DNA of 64,000 bases, from contig CAZXFW010000002.1 in NCBI GenBank assembly GCA_964640175.1, forward strand, positions 248,001 to 312,000. The letters run 5' to 3'. A program made the translations under genes and the position numbers. Origin of the DNA: JACKDX01 sp964640175 (GTDB lineage: Bacteria > Myxococcota_A > Polyangia > Polyangiales > GCA-016699535). Positions 41,299-50,695 of this stretch are shown here, in pieces (the stretch's first letter is position 1; the number at the start of each line of letters is the position of its first letter). The notes beneath the pieces are model-generated. The model was not told the DNA's origin and made no database searches. It saw only the letters and a list, made by a program, of their open reading frames with translations.

Positions 41299-42762
41299 CT
41301 AGGCTGCCTCCAAAGGAGCAAGCAGAGCATCCACCACCTGCTCCATCGCCATCGAACGGGATCCTTTAACGAAAACGACATCGTTGGGCTGGATGAACTG
41401 AACCACATGACTGACGGCATCTTTAGGAAGCTTTACGTGAATACCCGCCGTGGGCAGTCCCAAACTTGTGGTTTCCGAAGCGGCTTCAACGGCATAGGCC
41501 ATCTCCGGACCGCACCCAACAAACAAAACAGTACCTAACGCTACGACGTGCCTGCCAAGTTGGCGATGCTCATCTCGAGAAACAGCACCCAGCTCTTTCA
41601 TGTCACCAAGCACAACCAATAAACGTCCACCTAATACGCGTGCCACTTCAGCGGCAGTATCCAGCCCCATGCTCATGGAAGCGGGGTTAGCGTTGTAGGT
41701 GTCGTCAATCACCAACGATTCATGAATGCCACGCTTAAGCTGAAGCCTTTGCGATAGCCCAGGCAATTCGTTGAGCACACGAAGTGCGGCTCGTAATGCA
41801 TTAACGACAGCTGCCGGTTGGCTAGCTTTGAGCATGCCGAGCACCAATGCAATGACCGAAGCCGCTGCCATGGCCACGCCCTCGCCAAGAATTCGCATGT
41901 GTAAACGAAGCGGTTCGGTAAATTCCTTCAGATGCAACGTGCAACTGTTACGGAGGTTACCATCGATGTGATGCTCTAACAGTTGCACATCGGCTTCTGC
42001 ACGACGTCCAAATTGCATGATGCGTTTGGTAGTCACATGGCTTAGCAAGAGTGGCGTCATGGGATCGTCTGCATTGACGACCGCTAATCCTTTACTTGAA
42101 AGCGCAGCCAGAAGCTGAGCTTTTTCGTGCGCAACGTGCTCGACATCGCCCAAGCCTTCCACATGCGCTACTGCGACGCGAGTCACCACTGCGGCATCGG
42201 GTTTGGCAATCTCGGCCAATCGCGCCATTTCACCAGGGTTACTAATGCCAAGCTCCATCACAGCCACGCGATGTTCGGGGCGCAATTGCAACAAACTCAT
42301 GGGAAGTCCTATCAAATTATTGAGATTTCCCTGGCTGTGCAGGACGTGCCGGTACATGATCTGAAGCACCGGAGCCGTAAGCTCTTTGGCCATTGTCTTT
42401 CCTACAGAGCCTGTGATGGCCACGACATAGCCGCCCCACTGTTTTCGATGGGCAGACGCAAGATCGCCCAATGCCCTTAGCGTATCGTCAACTTCAATCA
42501 CAGTAATCCCACGAGGAACCTTGGCCCCTCGTTTGACAAGGACCGCATGGGCACCGGCCTTTGCGGCAGTTTTGAGATGCTCGTGTCCATCGGTGGATGT
42601 GCCATCAAGCGCAATGAAAAGATTGCCCGCAATCAAAGTGCGCGTATCTGTGCTCACGCCCTGCACCGTGCTCTGGTGTTCGTTTGTGAGTTCTCCACCA
42701 GTAATCTGTGCAATCTCTGTCGTAGTCCATGCCGCTTGATTGCGCGGAATAGGCGTTACCAT
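41299..42762 (-). CDS. murF: UDP-MurNAc-tripeptide--D-alanyl-D-alanine ligase
   Basis: Mur ligase (487 residues) that completes the pentapeptide. It shows the N-terminal substrate domain (STDTRTLIAGNLFIAL), the P-loop ITGSVGKTMAKEL (the family usually has GKTTTKE; the lysine and first threonine are kept), the NLNNLIGLPMSLLQL motif, MELGISNPGEMARL, and DTYNANPASM in the ATP site. Start overlaps the murE end by 7 nt. Confidence 0.95.
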   Translation of the reverse strand: MVTPIPRNQAAWTTTEIAQITGGELTNEHQSTVQGVSTDTRTLIAGNLFIALDGTSTDGHEHLKTAAKAGAHAVLVKRGAKVPRGITVIEVDDTLRALGDLASAHRKQWGGYVVAITGSVGKTMAKELTAPVLQIMYRHVLHSQGNLNNLIGLPMSLLQLRPEHRVAVMELGISNPGEMARLAEIAKPDAAVVTRVAVAHVEGLGDVEHVAHEKAQLLAALSSKGLAVVNADDPMTPLLLSHVTTKRIMQFGRRAEADVQLLEHHIDGNLRNSCTLHLKEFTEPLRLHMRILGEGVAMAAASVIALVLGMLKASQPAAVVNALRAALRVLNELPGLSQRLQLKRGIHESLVIDDTYNANPASMSMGLDTAAEVARVLGGRLLVVLGDMKELGAVSRDEHRQLGRHVVALGTVLFVGCGPEMAYAVEAASETTSLGLPTAGIHVKLPKDAVSHVVQFIQPNDVVFVKGSRSMAMEQVVDALLAPLEAA

Positions 42763-44315
42763 AACGGCCCTCCCCCCTGTCGCAAAACCTCGTTTGCAGT
42801 CTTGTAATCATCAAAGGGGAGTTTCTGGGTTCCTAGGATCTGGTAGTTTTCATGCCCCTTACCCGCAATGAGCACGACATCTTCCGCGTGCGCACTCCTT
42901 ATGGCGCACTCGATAGCCTGGCGTCGGTCTTCAATCACGGTATAGCCTCGCGAAGCTCCATAGAGCTCTTCTGCCGTCATGCGATCAGTACGTTCGAGAC
43001 GCACTCCTTGCTCAATCGCATCGAGAATGTGTGCCGGCGATTCGCTGCGGGGATTGTCATTGGTGAGTACGACGACGTCGGCTCGATGCCCTGCCACGCG
43101 TCCCATGTGGTAACGCTTATCTTTGTCGCGGTCACCTCCACACCCAAACACGGCAATGATTCGACCTGTGCAAAGTGAACTTAGTGTTTGAAGCGCCGCC
43201 TCTAAAGCAGCGGGCGTATGTGCATAATCCACAAATACCACAGGTCCCTGTGAACCAGTCACACGCTGAAGCCTTCCAGGAACTCCTTTAAGGCCACCAA
43301 TCCCTTGAGCTGCACGGCTAAGATCCAACCCCAACGCAAACACACATCCGAACGCCACCACCATGTTCTGCAGATTGTGTAACCCGATAAGAGAGCTTTT
43401 AACCAACAGCTCACCCTTAGGAGTGGCAAGCCGTGCCTCAATTCCATTAAGGCTCAGGACGTGATCGATTACCGAAAACTCTGACTCACGCATCGCTGAA
43501 CTCAACGTGCACCGCACAAGACTTCCTTGAACGGTGCTCAACAAGCGCTGCCCAAACACATCATCCACATTGATCACACTGGCTCTTGGAGTTAAGCACT
43601 TAAATAAGCGCTCCTTGGCCTCAAAATACGCCTCTTGCTGGCCGTGAAAATCCAGATGGTCTTGACTAAGATTGGTAAACGCCGCCACCTGGAAATCCAC
43701 CGCATCGACCCGGTGCAATGAAAGCGCGTGGCTGGAAACCTCCATCACCAAATGCGTCGCTCCTTTATCCACCATGGCACGGGCAAAACGAGCGATGTCA
43801 TCCCCTTCGGGGGTGGTGTGCGACGAAACCTTGGCATAGTCGGGGCCTCGCTGATTGATCGTTCCCATCACAGCGGGAACACCACCTGCTGCGGCAATCG
43901 CCGCTTCAAGCAGGTAACTCACCGTGGTTTTGCCATTGGTGCCTGTGATTCCGGTCACCTGAAGGGCATGGGTGGGATACCCATAGACCATGGCTGCCAC
44001 TTGCCCCAGTGCCAAACGTGGTTGTGATGCAATGGCCTGGGCAAGCGTGGTGTTCAAGCGATGCTCGCTAAGCACAGCAACGGCACCCCGAAGGATTGCT
44101 TCTTCAACAAAATTTGCCCCCTCGTGCAGCGTGCCCCCAATAGCCACAAACATATCGCCAGGCTGCACTTTTCGAGAATCATGTTGCACACCACGAATGG
44201 TGGTTTGTGGATCACCCTCAATCGCATGGATTAGCCCTTGGCTACGCAACATGTGCAATGTCACTGCGCTTGGAGCGGATCGAAACGCCGTGTGCGGAGG
44301 CATTGGCTCGCTCAT
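42756..44315 (-). CDS. murE: UDP-MurNAc-L-alanyl-D-glutamate--meso-diaminopimelate ligase
   Basis: Mur ligase (519 residues) adding the third amino acid. P-loop ITGTNGKTTVSYLLEAA, TTPEGDDIARF, NLSQDHLDFHG and the C-terminal DNPRSESP. The DNPR motif is the mark of meso-DAP-specific enzymes (lysine enzymes differ there), so the wall is expected to be DAP type. Its start overlaps the ftsI stop by one base (TAATG). Confidence 0.95.
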   Translation of the reverse strand: MSEPMPPHTAFRSAPSAVTLHMLRSQGLIHAIEGDPQTTIRGVQHDSRKVQPGDMFVAIGGTLHEGANFVEEAILRGAVAVLSEHRLNTTLAQAIASQPRLALGQVAAMVYGYPTHALQVTGITGTNGKTTVSYLLEAAIAAAGGVPAVMGTINQRGPDYAKVSSHTTPEGDDIARFARAMVDKGATHLVMEVSSHALSLHRVDAVDFQVAAFTNLSQDHLDFHGQQEAYFEAKERLFKCLTPRASVINVDDVFGQRLLSTVQGSLVRCTLSSAMRESEFSVIDHVLSLNGIEARLATPKGELLVKSSLIGLHNLQNMVVAFGCVFALGLDLSRAAQGIGGLKGVPGRLQRVTGSQGPVVFVDYAHTPAALEAALQTLSSLCTGRIIAVFGCGGDRDKDKRYHMGRVAGHRADVVVLTNDNPRSESPAHILDAIEQGVRLERTDRMTAEELYGASRGYTVIEDRRQAIECAIRSAHAEDVVLIAGKGHENYQILGTQKLPFDDYKTANEVLRQGGGPLW

Positions 44316-46390
44316 TAACTGCCTCCTTGATGCGGTGTCGCCAAAGGTGTCTCAAGCTGCAGCATAAGTCGACTACCTGGCATGACATACGCTCCTGGCT
44401 CAGGTCGTTGTGCAACCACCACCCCAGATCCCGTCAGTCGAACTTCGAGTTGTTTCATGTAGGCCATGACCAGTGCAGAACGTGCGCTTTTTCCAACTAA
44501 GTAAGGCACCTCCACCTGTCCATCCGGTTCTCCTCCGTGCACATGAACCCGTGCATTGACATACGAGGCCGGCACAATCCCTGGCATCTCTTGTTCAGAA
44601 GTTTCTCGAGGTGAACTAGCTTCTTCAAGACGCCGCTCTTTATGGGCTTCTGCCAGTGCCGTACTTGGAGCTTGAGCAGGAACACCCAGATGACGCAACG
44701 CTGCCAATCCAACCCGTCGAAATACAGGAGCAGCCACAATGCCGCCTGCATGATCAGCCGTCGGCTCGTCAATGATGGTCACAATGGTAAGCCGCGGCTT
44801 GTCTGCGGGAACGAACCCCGCAAATGAAGCGAGCCACGTATCTCGTGCATAGCCACCTGTAATATAATCGGCTTTCTGTGCAGTCCCGGTTTTCCCTGCG
44901 ACACTATAGCCTTCAATCGCAGCCTCTTTGCCGGTCCCATCGGGTGCGGTCACATGCGTCAGCATGGGAACTACGCGGCGTGCAGCCCATGCCGCCACGG
45001 CTTGTCGGCGTACCTGAGCAACAGGATATTCTGCAGTCACTTCGCCATGAGAATTTTGCAAACGCCTGATCAGCACAGGCTTAAGCAGTTTGCCGCCATT
45101 GGCCAGCGCACTCGTAGCAACAGCCAACTGAAGCGCCGTCACACTCATCCCCTGCCCCCATGGAACAGTGGCAGCATCCATATCATACCATTTGCTGTAA
45201 TGGCGGAGGATGCCACTTGCTTCACCCGGGAACCCGACTTCGGTGGATTCACCAAACCCAAACTGCCTCAACGAACGAAACATGCGCGCCTTGCCCATCG
45301 CCATGCCAATGCGTGAGATACCCACGTTACTGGAATACGCTAAAATTTCAGCTGGCAAGAGCCGACCCCAACGCTCCGAATCATGAATGACAAACTCCCC
45401 AATTTGAAAAGAGCCATTGCCACAATCGATCCGTTGATTGGGTGAAACCGTTCCTAAACTTAAGGCACTGGCCATCGTAAACATCTTGATGGTTGATCCC
45501 GGCTCGAACCTGTCGGTCACTGCACGATTACGTCGCGAAGCAACCGGAAATGTGCTTGGATCGTTGGGATTAAAGCTTGGATAATTAGCCATGGCCAACA
45601 CTTCGCCGGTGTGGGGATCCATCACAACCAAACTGCCCGCTTTGGCACGTGACTGCTCAACGGCCGCAACCAACTCTTGTTCGGCACGGTGCTGGATGGT
45701 TTTATCAATGGTGAGCACCACGTCTTCGCCTTGTGTGGCACGGTCGTCGAGAAACTGTTCTGAAAACACGATCGAGCCGCGACGATCCCGCGTAGCCGGC
45801 ATGGTTTCGATACGCCCTCTAAGGCGCTCATCCAACGCTAACTCCAAACCGTCGATGCCACGACCATCCACATTGGCAAACCCAAGCACATGTGCCGCAA
45901 GCTCTCGATTGGGATAGTAGCGCCTGGCCTCTCTGGACATCTCGATTCCAGGTATTCGAAGTGCTTTTACAGCATATGCCTGCCGTGGCGTGACATGGCG
46001 CTGTACCCACACGAAACGACGGTCAGAAGCGAGGCGTCGGGCAATTTTCGGAACATCAAGCCCCGGCAATACCGAAGCCAAATACTGAGCAACGGTGACC
46101 GGATGAAGCCGTGCTTTTTTTACCACCTGAGGATTGGCCGAAACACTGTCAACTTCAACGCTCACTGCCAATTCCGCACCATTGCGATCAAAAATGGTTC
46201 CTCGCTTGGGCGCAAGTCGCAAGCTCCGCTCGTGTTGCTCTTTTGCCATTTGAGCCAGGCGTTGCGCTCCGTGGACCTGAAGCTCCCATGCACGGTGCAC
46301 CACAATGCCAACACCTACCAACAACAACGTCGTCAACATTCCAACCCGAACACGAATCCAACGCACGCGACGGTCTTGTGTTGATTTCAC
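44315..46390 (-). CDS. ftsI: Division transpeptidase FtsI/PBP3 with PASTA domain
   Basis: A class B penicillin-binding protein (691 residues). An N-terminal anchor helix (about 15-33) is followed by the pedestal domain (GTIFDRNGAELA, GIDGLELALDERLRG). The catalytic serine is Ser299 in FEPGSTIK (SxxK), with SSN in AYSSNVGISRIG and KTGTAQ near residue 508. After a charged linker (about 585-620) the last 65 residues form one PASTA domain (VPYLVGKSARSALVMAY). The PASTA tail is found in Gram-positive and myxobacterial homologues but not in E. coli FtsI. Confidence 0.95.
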   Translation of the reverse strand: MKSTQDRRVRWIRVRVGMLTTLLLVGVGIVVHRAWELQVHGAQRLAQMAKEQHERSLRLAPKRGTIFDRNGAELAVSVEVDSVSANPQVVKKARLHPVTVAQYLASVLPGLDVPKIARRLASDRRFVWVQRHVTPRQAYAVKALRIPGIEMSREARRYYPNRELAAHVLGFANVDGRGIDGLELALDERLRGRIETMPATRDRRGSIVFSEQFLDDRATQGEDVVLTIDKTIQHRAEQELVAAVEQSRAKAGSLVVMDPHTGEVLAMANYPSFNPNDPSTFPVASRRNRAVTDRFEPGSTIKMFTMASALSLGTVSPNQRIDCGNGSFQIGEFVIHDSERWGRLLPAEILAYSSNVGISRIGMAMGKARMFRSLRQFGFGESTEVGFPGEASGILRHYSKWYDMDAATVPWGQGMSVTALQLAVATSALANGGKLLKPVLIRRLQNSHGEVTAEYPVAQVRRQAVAAWAARRVVPMLTHVTAPDGTGKEAAIEGYSVAGKTGTAQKADYITGGYARDTWLASFAGFVPADKPRLTIVTIIDEPTADHAGGIVAAPVFRRVGLAALRHLGVPAQAPSTALAEAHKERRLEEASSPRETSEQEMPGIVPASYVNARVHVHGGEPDGQVEVPYLVGKSARSALVMAYMKQLEVRLTGSGVVVAQRPEPGAYVMPGSRLMLQLETPLATPHQGGS

Positions 46391-46692
46391 CGTGCGCCTC
46401 TTGTGTTTGCAGCCATGCGCTCTCGAAACATGGGAACAATACGTTGATGACTTGGGACGTCCATACCAAGTACATCACGCGCCACATGTTCGATGCGGCC
46501 ATTTTGTCGCAACGTCGCCGCTTCCAGTGACAACAAACGACGCGCCTCCATTAATCGACGCTGCTCTGAGCGTGCCTCACTTACCGCGTACCCCAACTGC
46601 ACCGTTTCAAAGCGCAGGGCCAGATGCATCACGAACGCAATGGCTGTCGCTATGACGGCAACGGACCACAATGCCACAAACCGTGCTTTCAT
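46387..46692 (-). CDS. ftsL: Cell division protein FtsL
   Basis: A 101-residue bitopic membrane protein. One transmembrane helix (about residues 5-27, VALWSVAVIATAIAFVMHLA), then a periplasmic coiled coil with leucine/heptad pattern (SEARSEQRRLMEARRLLSLE) and a short tail. Position between rsmH and ftsI and this topology define it as FtsL despite weak sequence conservation. The ATG at 46692 overlaps the rsmH stop by 4 nt (ATGA); an ATG three codons earlier exists. Confidence 0.85.
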   Translation of the reverse strand: MKARFVALWSVAVIATAIAFVMHLALRFETVQLGYAVSEARSEQRRLMEARRLLSLEAATLRQNGRIEHVARDVLGMDVPSHQRIVPMFRERMAANTRGAR

Positions 46693-47594
46693 GGGACACA
46701 TCCTTCGTGTGAGGGAACACGGTGCGCAGCTCTCAACTTGGCACTTCGAGCCCGCGGATTAATGCGCACCTCTTCTAACGATGCGGTCAGGGGCTTTTTT
46801 GTGAGAATGCGCCATATTTCAGGGTTACGAAACGCGCGCTTGACCAATCTGTCTTCTAACGAGTGAAAACTCAGAATCACCACCACACCACCTGCACTGA
46901 GAACGTGAGGCAACGCCTCTAACAAGTGCTCAAGCTGTTGCAGCTCTTGGTTGACATAGATGCGTAAGGCTTGAAACGTCCGCGTTGCAGGATGAATGGA
47001 CCTGCGCGCAGAACTCCCCATAACTTTCAACACCACAGAGGCAAGGTCTGTCGTGGTAGAAAGCTTTCCGCTCTCTTTGGCACGCACGATGGCCCGAGCA
47101 ATGGCGCGTGAGCGTCGCTCTTCGCCATACTGCCACAACATATCCGCAAGCTCTTTCTCAGACAACGAGTGCAATACTTCTTCAGCCGTTTGTCCTTCAT
47201 TGGGGTTCATCCGCATGTCCAGCGGAGCGTCGTAGCGAAACGCAAAGCCTCGCTCTTGGGAATCGAGCTGCAACGAGCTTAGCCCAAGATCAGCAATGAC
47301 ACCTTGCACTTTTTCAATGCCTAACGACTTAAGCACCTGAGGCAATCTGGAAAACTCTGCCTCCACAAGTGTCAGACGCTTGCCATAACTCGCCAGACGT
47401 TCTCGGGCTAACGCCAAAGCCTGTGGATCTCGATCTAGCCCGATCACACGCCCATCTGGCAGAGTGGCGTCTAACATAGCAGCCGTATGTCCACCCAACC
47501 CGACGGTGACGTCTGCGTAGATACCTTCTGAGGTAGGCGCAAGCAGCTCAAGGCTTTCTTTGACCATCACCGATATGTGCTCGTGCGACTGCAT
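46689..47594 (-). CDS. rsmH: 16S rRNA (cytosine1402-N4)-methyltransferase
   Basis: A 301-residue AdoMet-dependent methylase (formerly MraW). Motifs: EHISVMVKESLELL at the start, DVTVGLGGHTAAML for AdoMet, GVIADLGLSSLQLD, RGFAFRYDAPLDMRMN and VVILSFHSLEDRLVKRAF near the end. Separated from mraZ by 9 nt. It modifies C1402 of 16S rRNA and also keeps its conserved place at the head of the dcw cluster. Confidence 0.97.
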   Translation of the reverse strand: MQSHEHISVMVKESLELLAPTSEGIYADVTVGLGGHTAAMLDATLPDGRVIGLDRDPQALALARERLASYGKRLTLVEAEFSRLPQVLKSLGIEKVQGVIADLGLSSLQLDSQERGFAFRYDAPLDMRMNPNEGQTAEEVLHSLSEKELADMLWQYGEERRSRAIARAIVRAKESGKLSTTTDLASVVLKVMGSSARRSIHPATRTFQALRIYVNQELQQLEHLLEALPHVLSAGGVVVILSFHSLEDRLVKRAFRNPEIWRILTKKPLTASLEEVRINPRARSAKLRAAHRVPSHEGCVP

Positions 47595-47603
47595 AGTCTC
47601 CCG

Positions 47604-48056
47604 CTATAACCCCAACTCCGCTAAACGCGCCGCCATGGCCTGCCGTGTTTGATCGTCGTCCAAGACAGCACGGTTCATCTGGTCAAACTCTCGCTTCGAC
47701 CAGAGCTCAATGTGCTTTCCCATTCCCACCCATAACGCTTCTCGCTTGAGCTTGGCGTGGTCTCGCACTGTCGCAGGCACGAGCAAGCGACCCAACTTGT
47801 CGATCTCACATTCCACTGCCCCAGAGACATAAATGCGTCGCAACATCGCCAAGCTCGCATCGAACTTCGGCAGCGCAGCAAGGCGTTCTTCAAATGCTAA
47901 CCACTCACATAAAGGATACGCCACCGCGCACGCGTCTAACCCCGTGGTTAAAATCAAGCGTGTCTCACCACTGCCTGCCAACACATCGCGAAAGCGTGCA
48001 GGCAAAGACGTACGTCCTTTGGCATCGACTGCATGCTCATAACGCCCTCGAAACAC
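47604..48056 (-). CDS. mraZ: Transcriptional regulator MraZ
   Basis: A 150-residue protein with two SpoVT-AbrB-like repeats: MFRGRYEHAVDAKGRTSLPARFRD at the start in pieces (GRYEHAVDAKGRTSLPARF) and the second, ECEIDKLGRLLVPATVRD. MraZ rings bind repeated boxes upstream of the gene and repress the dcw operon; candidate boxes are seen at 48101-48130. First gene of the cluster. Confidence 0.96.
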   Translation of the reverse strand: MFRGRYEHAVDAKGRTSLPARFRDVLAGSGETRLILTTGLDACAVAYPLCEWLAFEERLAALPKFDASLAMLRRIYVSGAVECEIDKLGRLLVPATVRDHAKLKREALWVGMGKHIELWSKREFDQMNRAVLDDDQTRQAMAARLAELGL

Positions 48057-48100
48057 TGTGCCTTGCCGCCTTTGTCACCAAGTGTACCAATCATCCCTGG

Positions 48101-48130
48101 ATTGGCACTAACTACCACTTTTTACCACAA
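48101..48130 (-). promoter_or_regulatory. Three 10-bp direct repeats, candidate MraZ operator
   Basis: On the minus strand three consecutive 10-mers read TTGTGGTAAA, AAGTGGTAGT and TAGTGCCAAT, i.e. a GTGG/GTGC core repeated with exact 10-bp spacing, 45-75 nt before the mraZ ATG. MraZ is known to bind direct repeats with a GTG-containing core and one-turn spacing in several bacteria. They lie just downstream of the proposed promoter, as in E. coli. Binding is inferred. Confidence 0.7.
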
Positions 48131-48138
48131 GTCTCACG

Positions 48139-48167
48139 AAGCTACGGAGTTCCCTAGCGGCCGTCAA
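48139..48167 (-). promoter_or_regulatory. Candidate sigma-70 promoter of the dcw cluster
   Basis: On the minus strand TTGACG (48167-48162) and TAGCTT (48144-48139) are separated by 17 nt. The -35 is close to consensus, the -10 poor. It lies immediately upstream of the GTGG repeats. The remainder of the 241-nt region between mraZ and the plus-strand gene at 48298 shows nothing else recognisable. Confidence 0.4.
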
Positions 48168-48297
48168 CTTCTTTTTTAGAACAATTGCATGTGAATGGTA
48201 CAAGTTCTAACGAAGGCCCCCTGTCCTACCTGAAGGTCTATCCGTGCGTTCAGTAACGAGGTAACGTCCAAGCCACCACACCGTGTAGACATGACCA

Positions 48298-48696
48298 ATG
48301 ACAGATGAACACGCGAGCAGTTCTTCACACGTTGATGAACAACGGGCCCTTGGGCCGCATGAGCATTCCGACAACGTAGAGCAAATTTGGCAGAATGTTC
48401 TTGCCACCTGGTCAGATGAGCAGGTTCACCGCCGTTTCATCGCATTCTGTCAAGCGACAGGGCAACTGTCCGAAGCGGCCAAGCGGTACCGACAGATTCT
48501 CCCCACAGATCCTCTTCGACATGCAGACGCCCAAGCTCACCTTCGTGCCATTACCGCACTTGCACTTGCCGCCATGACCGCCAATCGTAAAGAACCTTCG
48601 ACACGCCGCCATCACACACTCACCCTGATTTCCATTGGCATATTTTTAGGCATGGTAGGTTGGGCCATGTGGGCCTTTCGCGGAACATTGCAATGA
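48298..48696 (+). CDS. Small protein with C-terminal membrane helix, unknown
   Basis: A 132-residue protein, not recognised. The first 25 residues are polar and His/Ser-rich; the middle (about 28-95) is helical and resembles a TPR-like hairpin (RRFIAFCQATGQLSEAAKRY, then RHADAQAHLRAITALALAAM). A single transmembrane helix closes it (about 108-127, LISIGIFLGMVGWAMWAF). This is a tail-anchored arrangement. Its stop overlaps the thiL start (ATGA). Divergent from mraZ. Confidence 0.75.
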   Translation: MTDEHASSSSHVDEQRALGPHEHSDNVEQIWQNVLATWSDEQVHRRFIAFCQATGQLSEAAKRYRQILPTDPLRHADAQAHLRAITALALAAMTANRKEPSTRRHHTLTLISIGIFLGMVGWAMWAFRGTLQ

Positions 48697-49655
48697 CCTC
48701 CTCCGAAAACCGTGAGGCACGTCTTTTGGCGTTGCTTCAAAAACGCTTCACTCAACCCCACCCGCTTGCATACGTACTGCGCGGCATTGGTGACGATGCG
48801 GCGGTGCTTAGCCCTTGTACACACTCGTTGGTCCTCTCGGTTGATGCTCAAGTGCAAGATGTGCACTTCCGACATGGCTATTTAGACTGGCATACCTTAG
48901 GACGACGCGCTTACATGGTCAGCGCAAGTGATCTCGCAGCCATGGGGGCGAAGCCCCATGTCGCACTTGCAGCGCTCACACTGCCCCTAAGTATCGACGA
49001 CACCATGTTCGACGAGCTGTGTAGCGGTATGGCAGACGCTGCAACAGACATCGGCGCACCGATCATCGGTGGAAATTTGAGCACAGGTTCATTGCTATCG
49101 CTGACCATGACTGTCATGGGCACCGTAGAGGGCCACGCCATACAACGCGACGGCGCCAAACCCGGCCATCGTATTTATGTTACAGGCACATTGGGCGCAG
49201 CAGCACTTGGGCTTTACTGTTTAGAACACGGCATCACGACATCCCAGGCAACGCCTTTCATCAAGCGCTGGCGCTTTCCTCAAGCGCGCATTCAAGAAGG
49301 GCTGTCGCTTTGTGCATCGGCTTCATCGGCGATCGATCTCTCCGACGGCTTATACATCGACTTAAAGCGCGTGTGTCAGTCATCTGGAGTCGGTGCTAAA
49401 ATTGATAGCGCTAAGCTACCGCTCAGCAAAGGCCATCACGAACTCAGCCAACACCTTGGCCTCGATAGCACTTCCATGGCAGTTCATGGCGGCGAAGATT
49501 ACGAACTCTTGTACACGAGCGCCGATCAAGAAGGCATCCCTGCCGAGGTGGGTACATGCATTGGCGAAATTATGCCTGCGGCTCATGGAATCCAATTCCT
49601 AGACGCCGAGGGTCATCCGCTGAAACTAGCTCCTGCAACCTACAGCGGATGGTAG
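48693..49655 (+). CDS. thiL: Thiamine-monophosphate kinase
   Basis: A 320-residue kinase of the AIR-synthase fold forming thiamine diphosphate from thiamine monophosphate. Motifs: GIGDDAAVLSP (Mg-ATP site), LSVDAQVQDVHF, ASDLAAMGAKPHVALAAL, IIGGNLSTGSLLSLTMT, and AIDLSDGLYIDLKRVC and VHGGEDYELLYT in the C-terminal half. The ATG at 48693 overlaps the upstream stop by 4 nt; an in-frame ATG at 48660 lies within the previous gene. No other thiamine gene is nearby. Confidence 0.93.
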   Translation: MTSSENREARLLALLQKRFTQPHPLAYVLRGIGDDAAVLSPCTHSLVLSVDAQVQDVHFRHGYLDWHTLGRRAYMVSASDLAAMGAKPHVALAALTLPLSIDDTMFDELCSGMADAATDIGAPIIGGNLSTGSLLSLTMTVMGTVEGHAIQRDGAKPGHRIYVTGTLGAAALGLYCLEHGITTSQATPFIKRWRFPQARIQEGLSLCASASSAIDLSDGLYIDLKRVCQSSGVGAKIDSAKLPLSKGHHELSQHLGLDSTSMAVHGGEDYELLYTSADQEGIPAEVGTCIGEIMPAAHGIQFLDAEGHPLKLAPATYSGW

Positions 49656-49695
49656 AACGTTCCGATCAATTCCTGTTTTAGAGGAAACGACCCTG

Positions 49696-50688
49696 TCATG
49701 TTCGTTGATTCATGAGCTCGCCGCGTAATATGACTGGCAACAACACGAGCAAAGATACGATGACCCATGGCACCATGCCAGCTACATGGACAAACACGGC
49801 AAGAGCCGTACTCGTTTCTCGGGCGACGCCTAACACACTTAACGCTGCAACTACCGCAAAATGGTAGGTGCCGATGTAGGCGGCAGCGGCTGGAAGCGCA
49901 GTCCCAAGCGACAAAAACGCCAACAGCAAGACGCTTCCATACCAGGGTGTCTTGAGCTGGAACGCCAACATCCAGAGCTGCATGACCAACAAGGTGCACA
50001 ACCAATAAACAAGCGTGCACACCAACATTCCCAGTGCACGACGCGGCGCGGCAAGCGCGGCAAGGCCCTTTACGAAATGTTGAGCTTTGGGACGCAGCCA
50101 CGTCGCCATACGTTGATTCAGCACGCGGAGCAACCGTTCAATAACCCATTCGAGCCATTTTGGACGCAGAGTCGCGACGATCACAAACACAAACCCCACT
50201 GCCGCGAATGCCACAAACACGACCACACTGTGACCCAGAGCAGAACGTCCCATCACCCATGGAATGATCCAAAGCGCACACAAAAGAACGCAACACAAGT
50301 CCACCAAACGTTCCACTGCAATCCACGCCAGCACACTGCTAAAGGGAAGCTTTGTATGACGGGCAAGGTAAGCCGATTTGATCACCTCACCCACGCGAGC
50401 AGGCAAAGCAACATTGCCCAGATACCCTGCAAGCACGGCTTGCAAGGCCGTCAGCAATGACAACTTAGTTTGGCTGCTGGCCAAGATTCGAATCCGCCAA
50501 GCCAAGCTTAAAAATGCCACAGAAGAGACAGCGTACGTCCAAACGTAAATATCAAGCCTTACGCGGTGACGCTCTTGCCAAATTTGTGCCCATGACACAT
50601 CACGGAATACAAAGTAGAGCGCAGTGGCACTGAAGCCAAACGACACCAGGAAAAGTATGACACGCCGAATGGTTTGCTTGGATAGCAT
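49696..50688 (-). CDS. LPG-synthase-TM (UPF0104) family membrane protein
   Basis: A 330-residue protein with seven to eight hydrophobic helices. It fits the flippase-like lysylphosphatidylglycerol-synthase-TM family: WRIRILASSQTKLSLLTALQ, the GNVALPARVGEVIKSAYLAR signature with P-x-R-x-G-E, AVERLVDLCCVLL and ALPAAAAYIGTYHFAV. Members of this family are putative lipid or glycolipid transporters; several act in polyisoprenoid or hopanoid export. It stands alone; a 31-bp repeat pair sits directly upstream of its ATG. Confidence 0.84.
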   Translation of the reverse strand: MLSKQTIRRVILFLVSFGFSATALYFVFRDVSWAQIWQERHRVRLDIYVWTYAVSSVAFLSLAWRIRILASSQTKLSLLTALQAVLAGYLGNVALPARVGEVIKSAYLARHTKLPFSSVLAWIAVERLVDLCCVLLCALWIIPWVMGRSALGHSVVVFVAFAAVGFVFVIVATLRPKWLEWVIERLLRVLNQRMATWLRPKAQHFVKGLAALAAPRRALGMLVCTLVYWLCTLLVMQLWMLAFQLKTPWYGSVLLLAFLSLGTALPAAAAYIGTYHFAVVAALSVLGVARETSTALAVFVHVAGMVPWVIVSLLVLLPVILRGELMNQRT

Positions 50689-50695
50689 AGTGCCC

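Noticed and set aside
49640..50101. Minus-strand ORF of 153 codons
   Set aside because: It lies inside the LPG-synthase-TM gene in another frame and has no family similarity.
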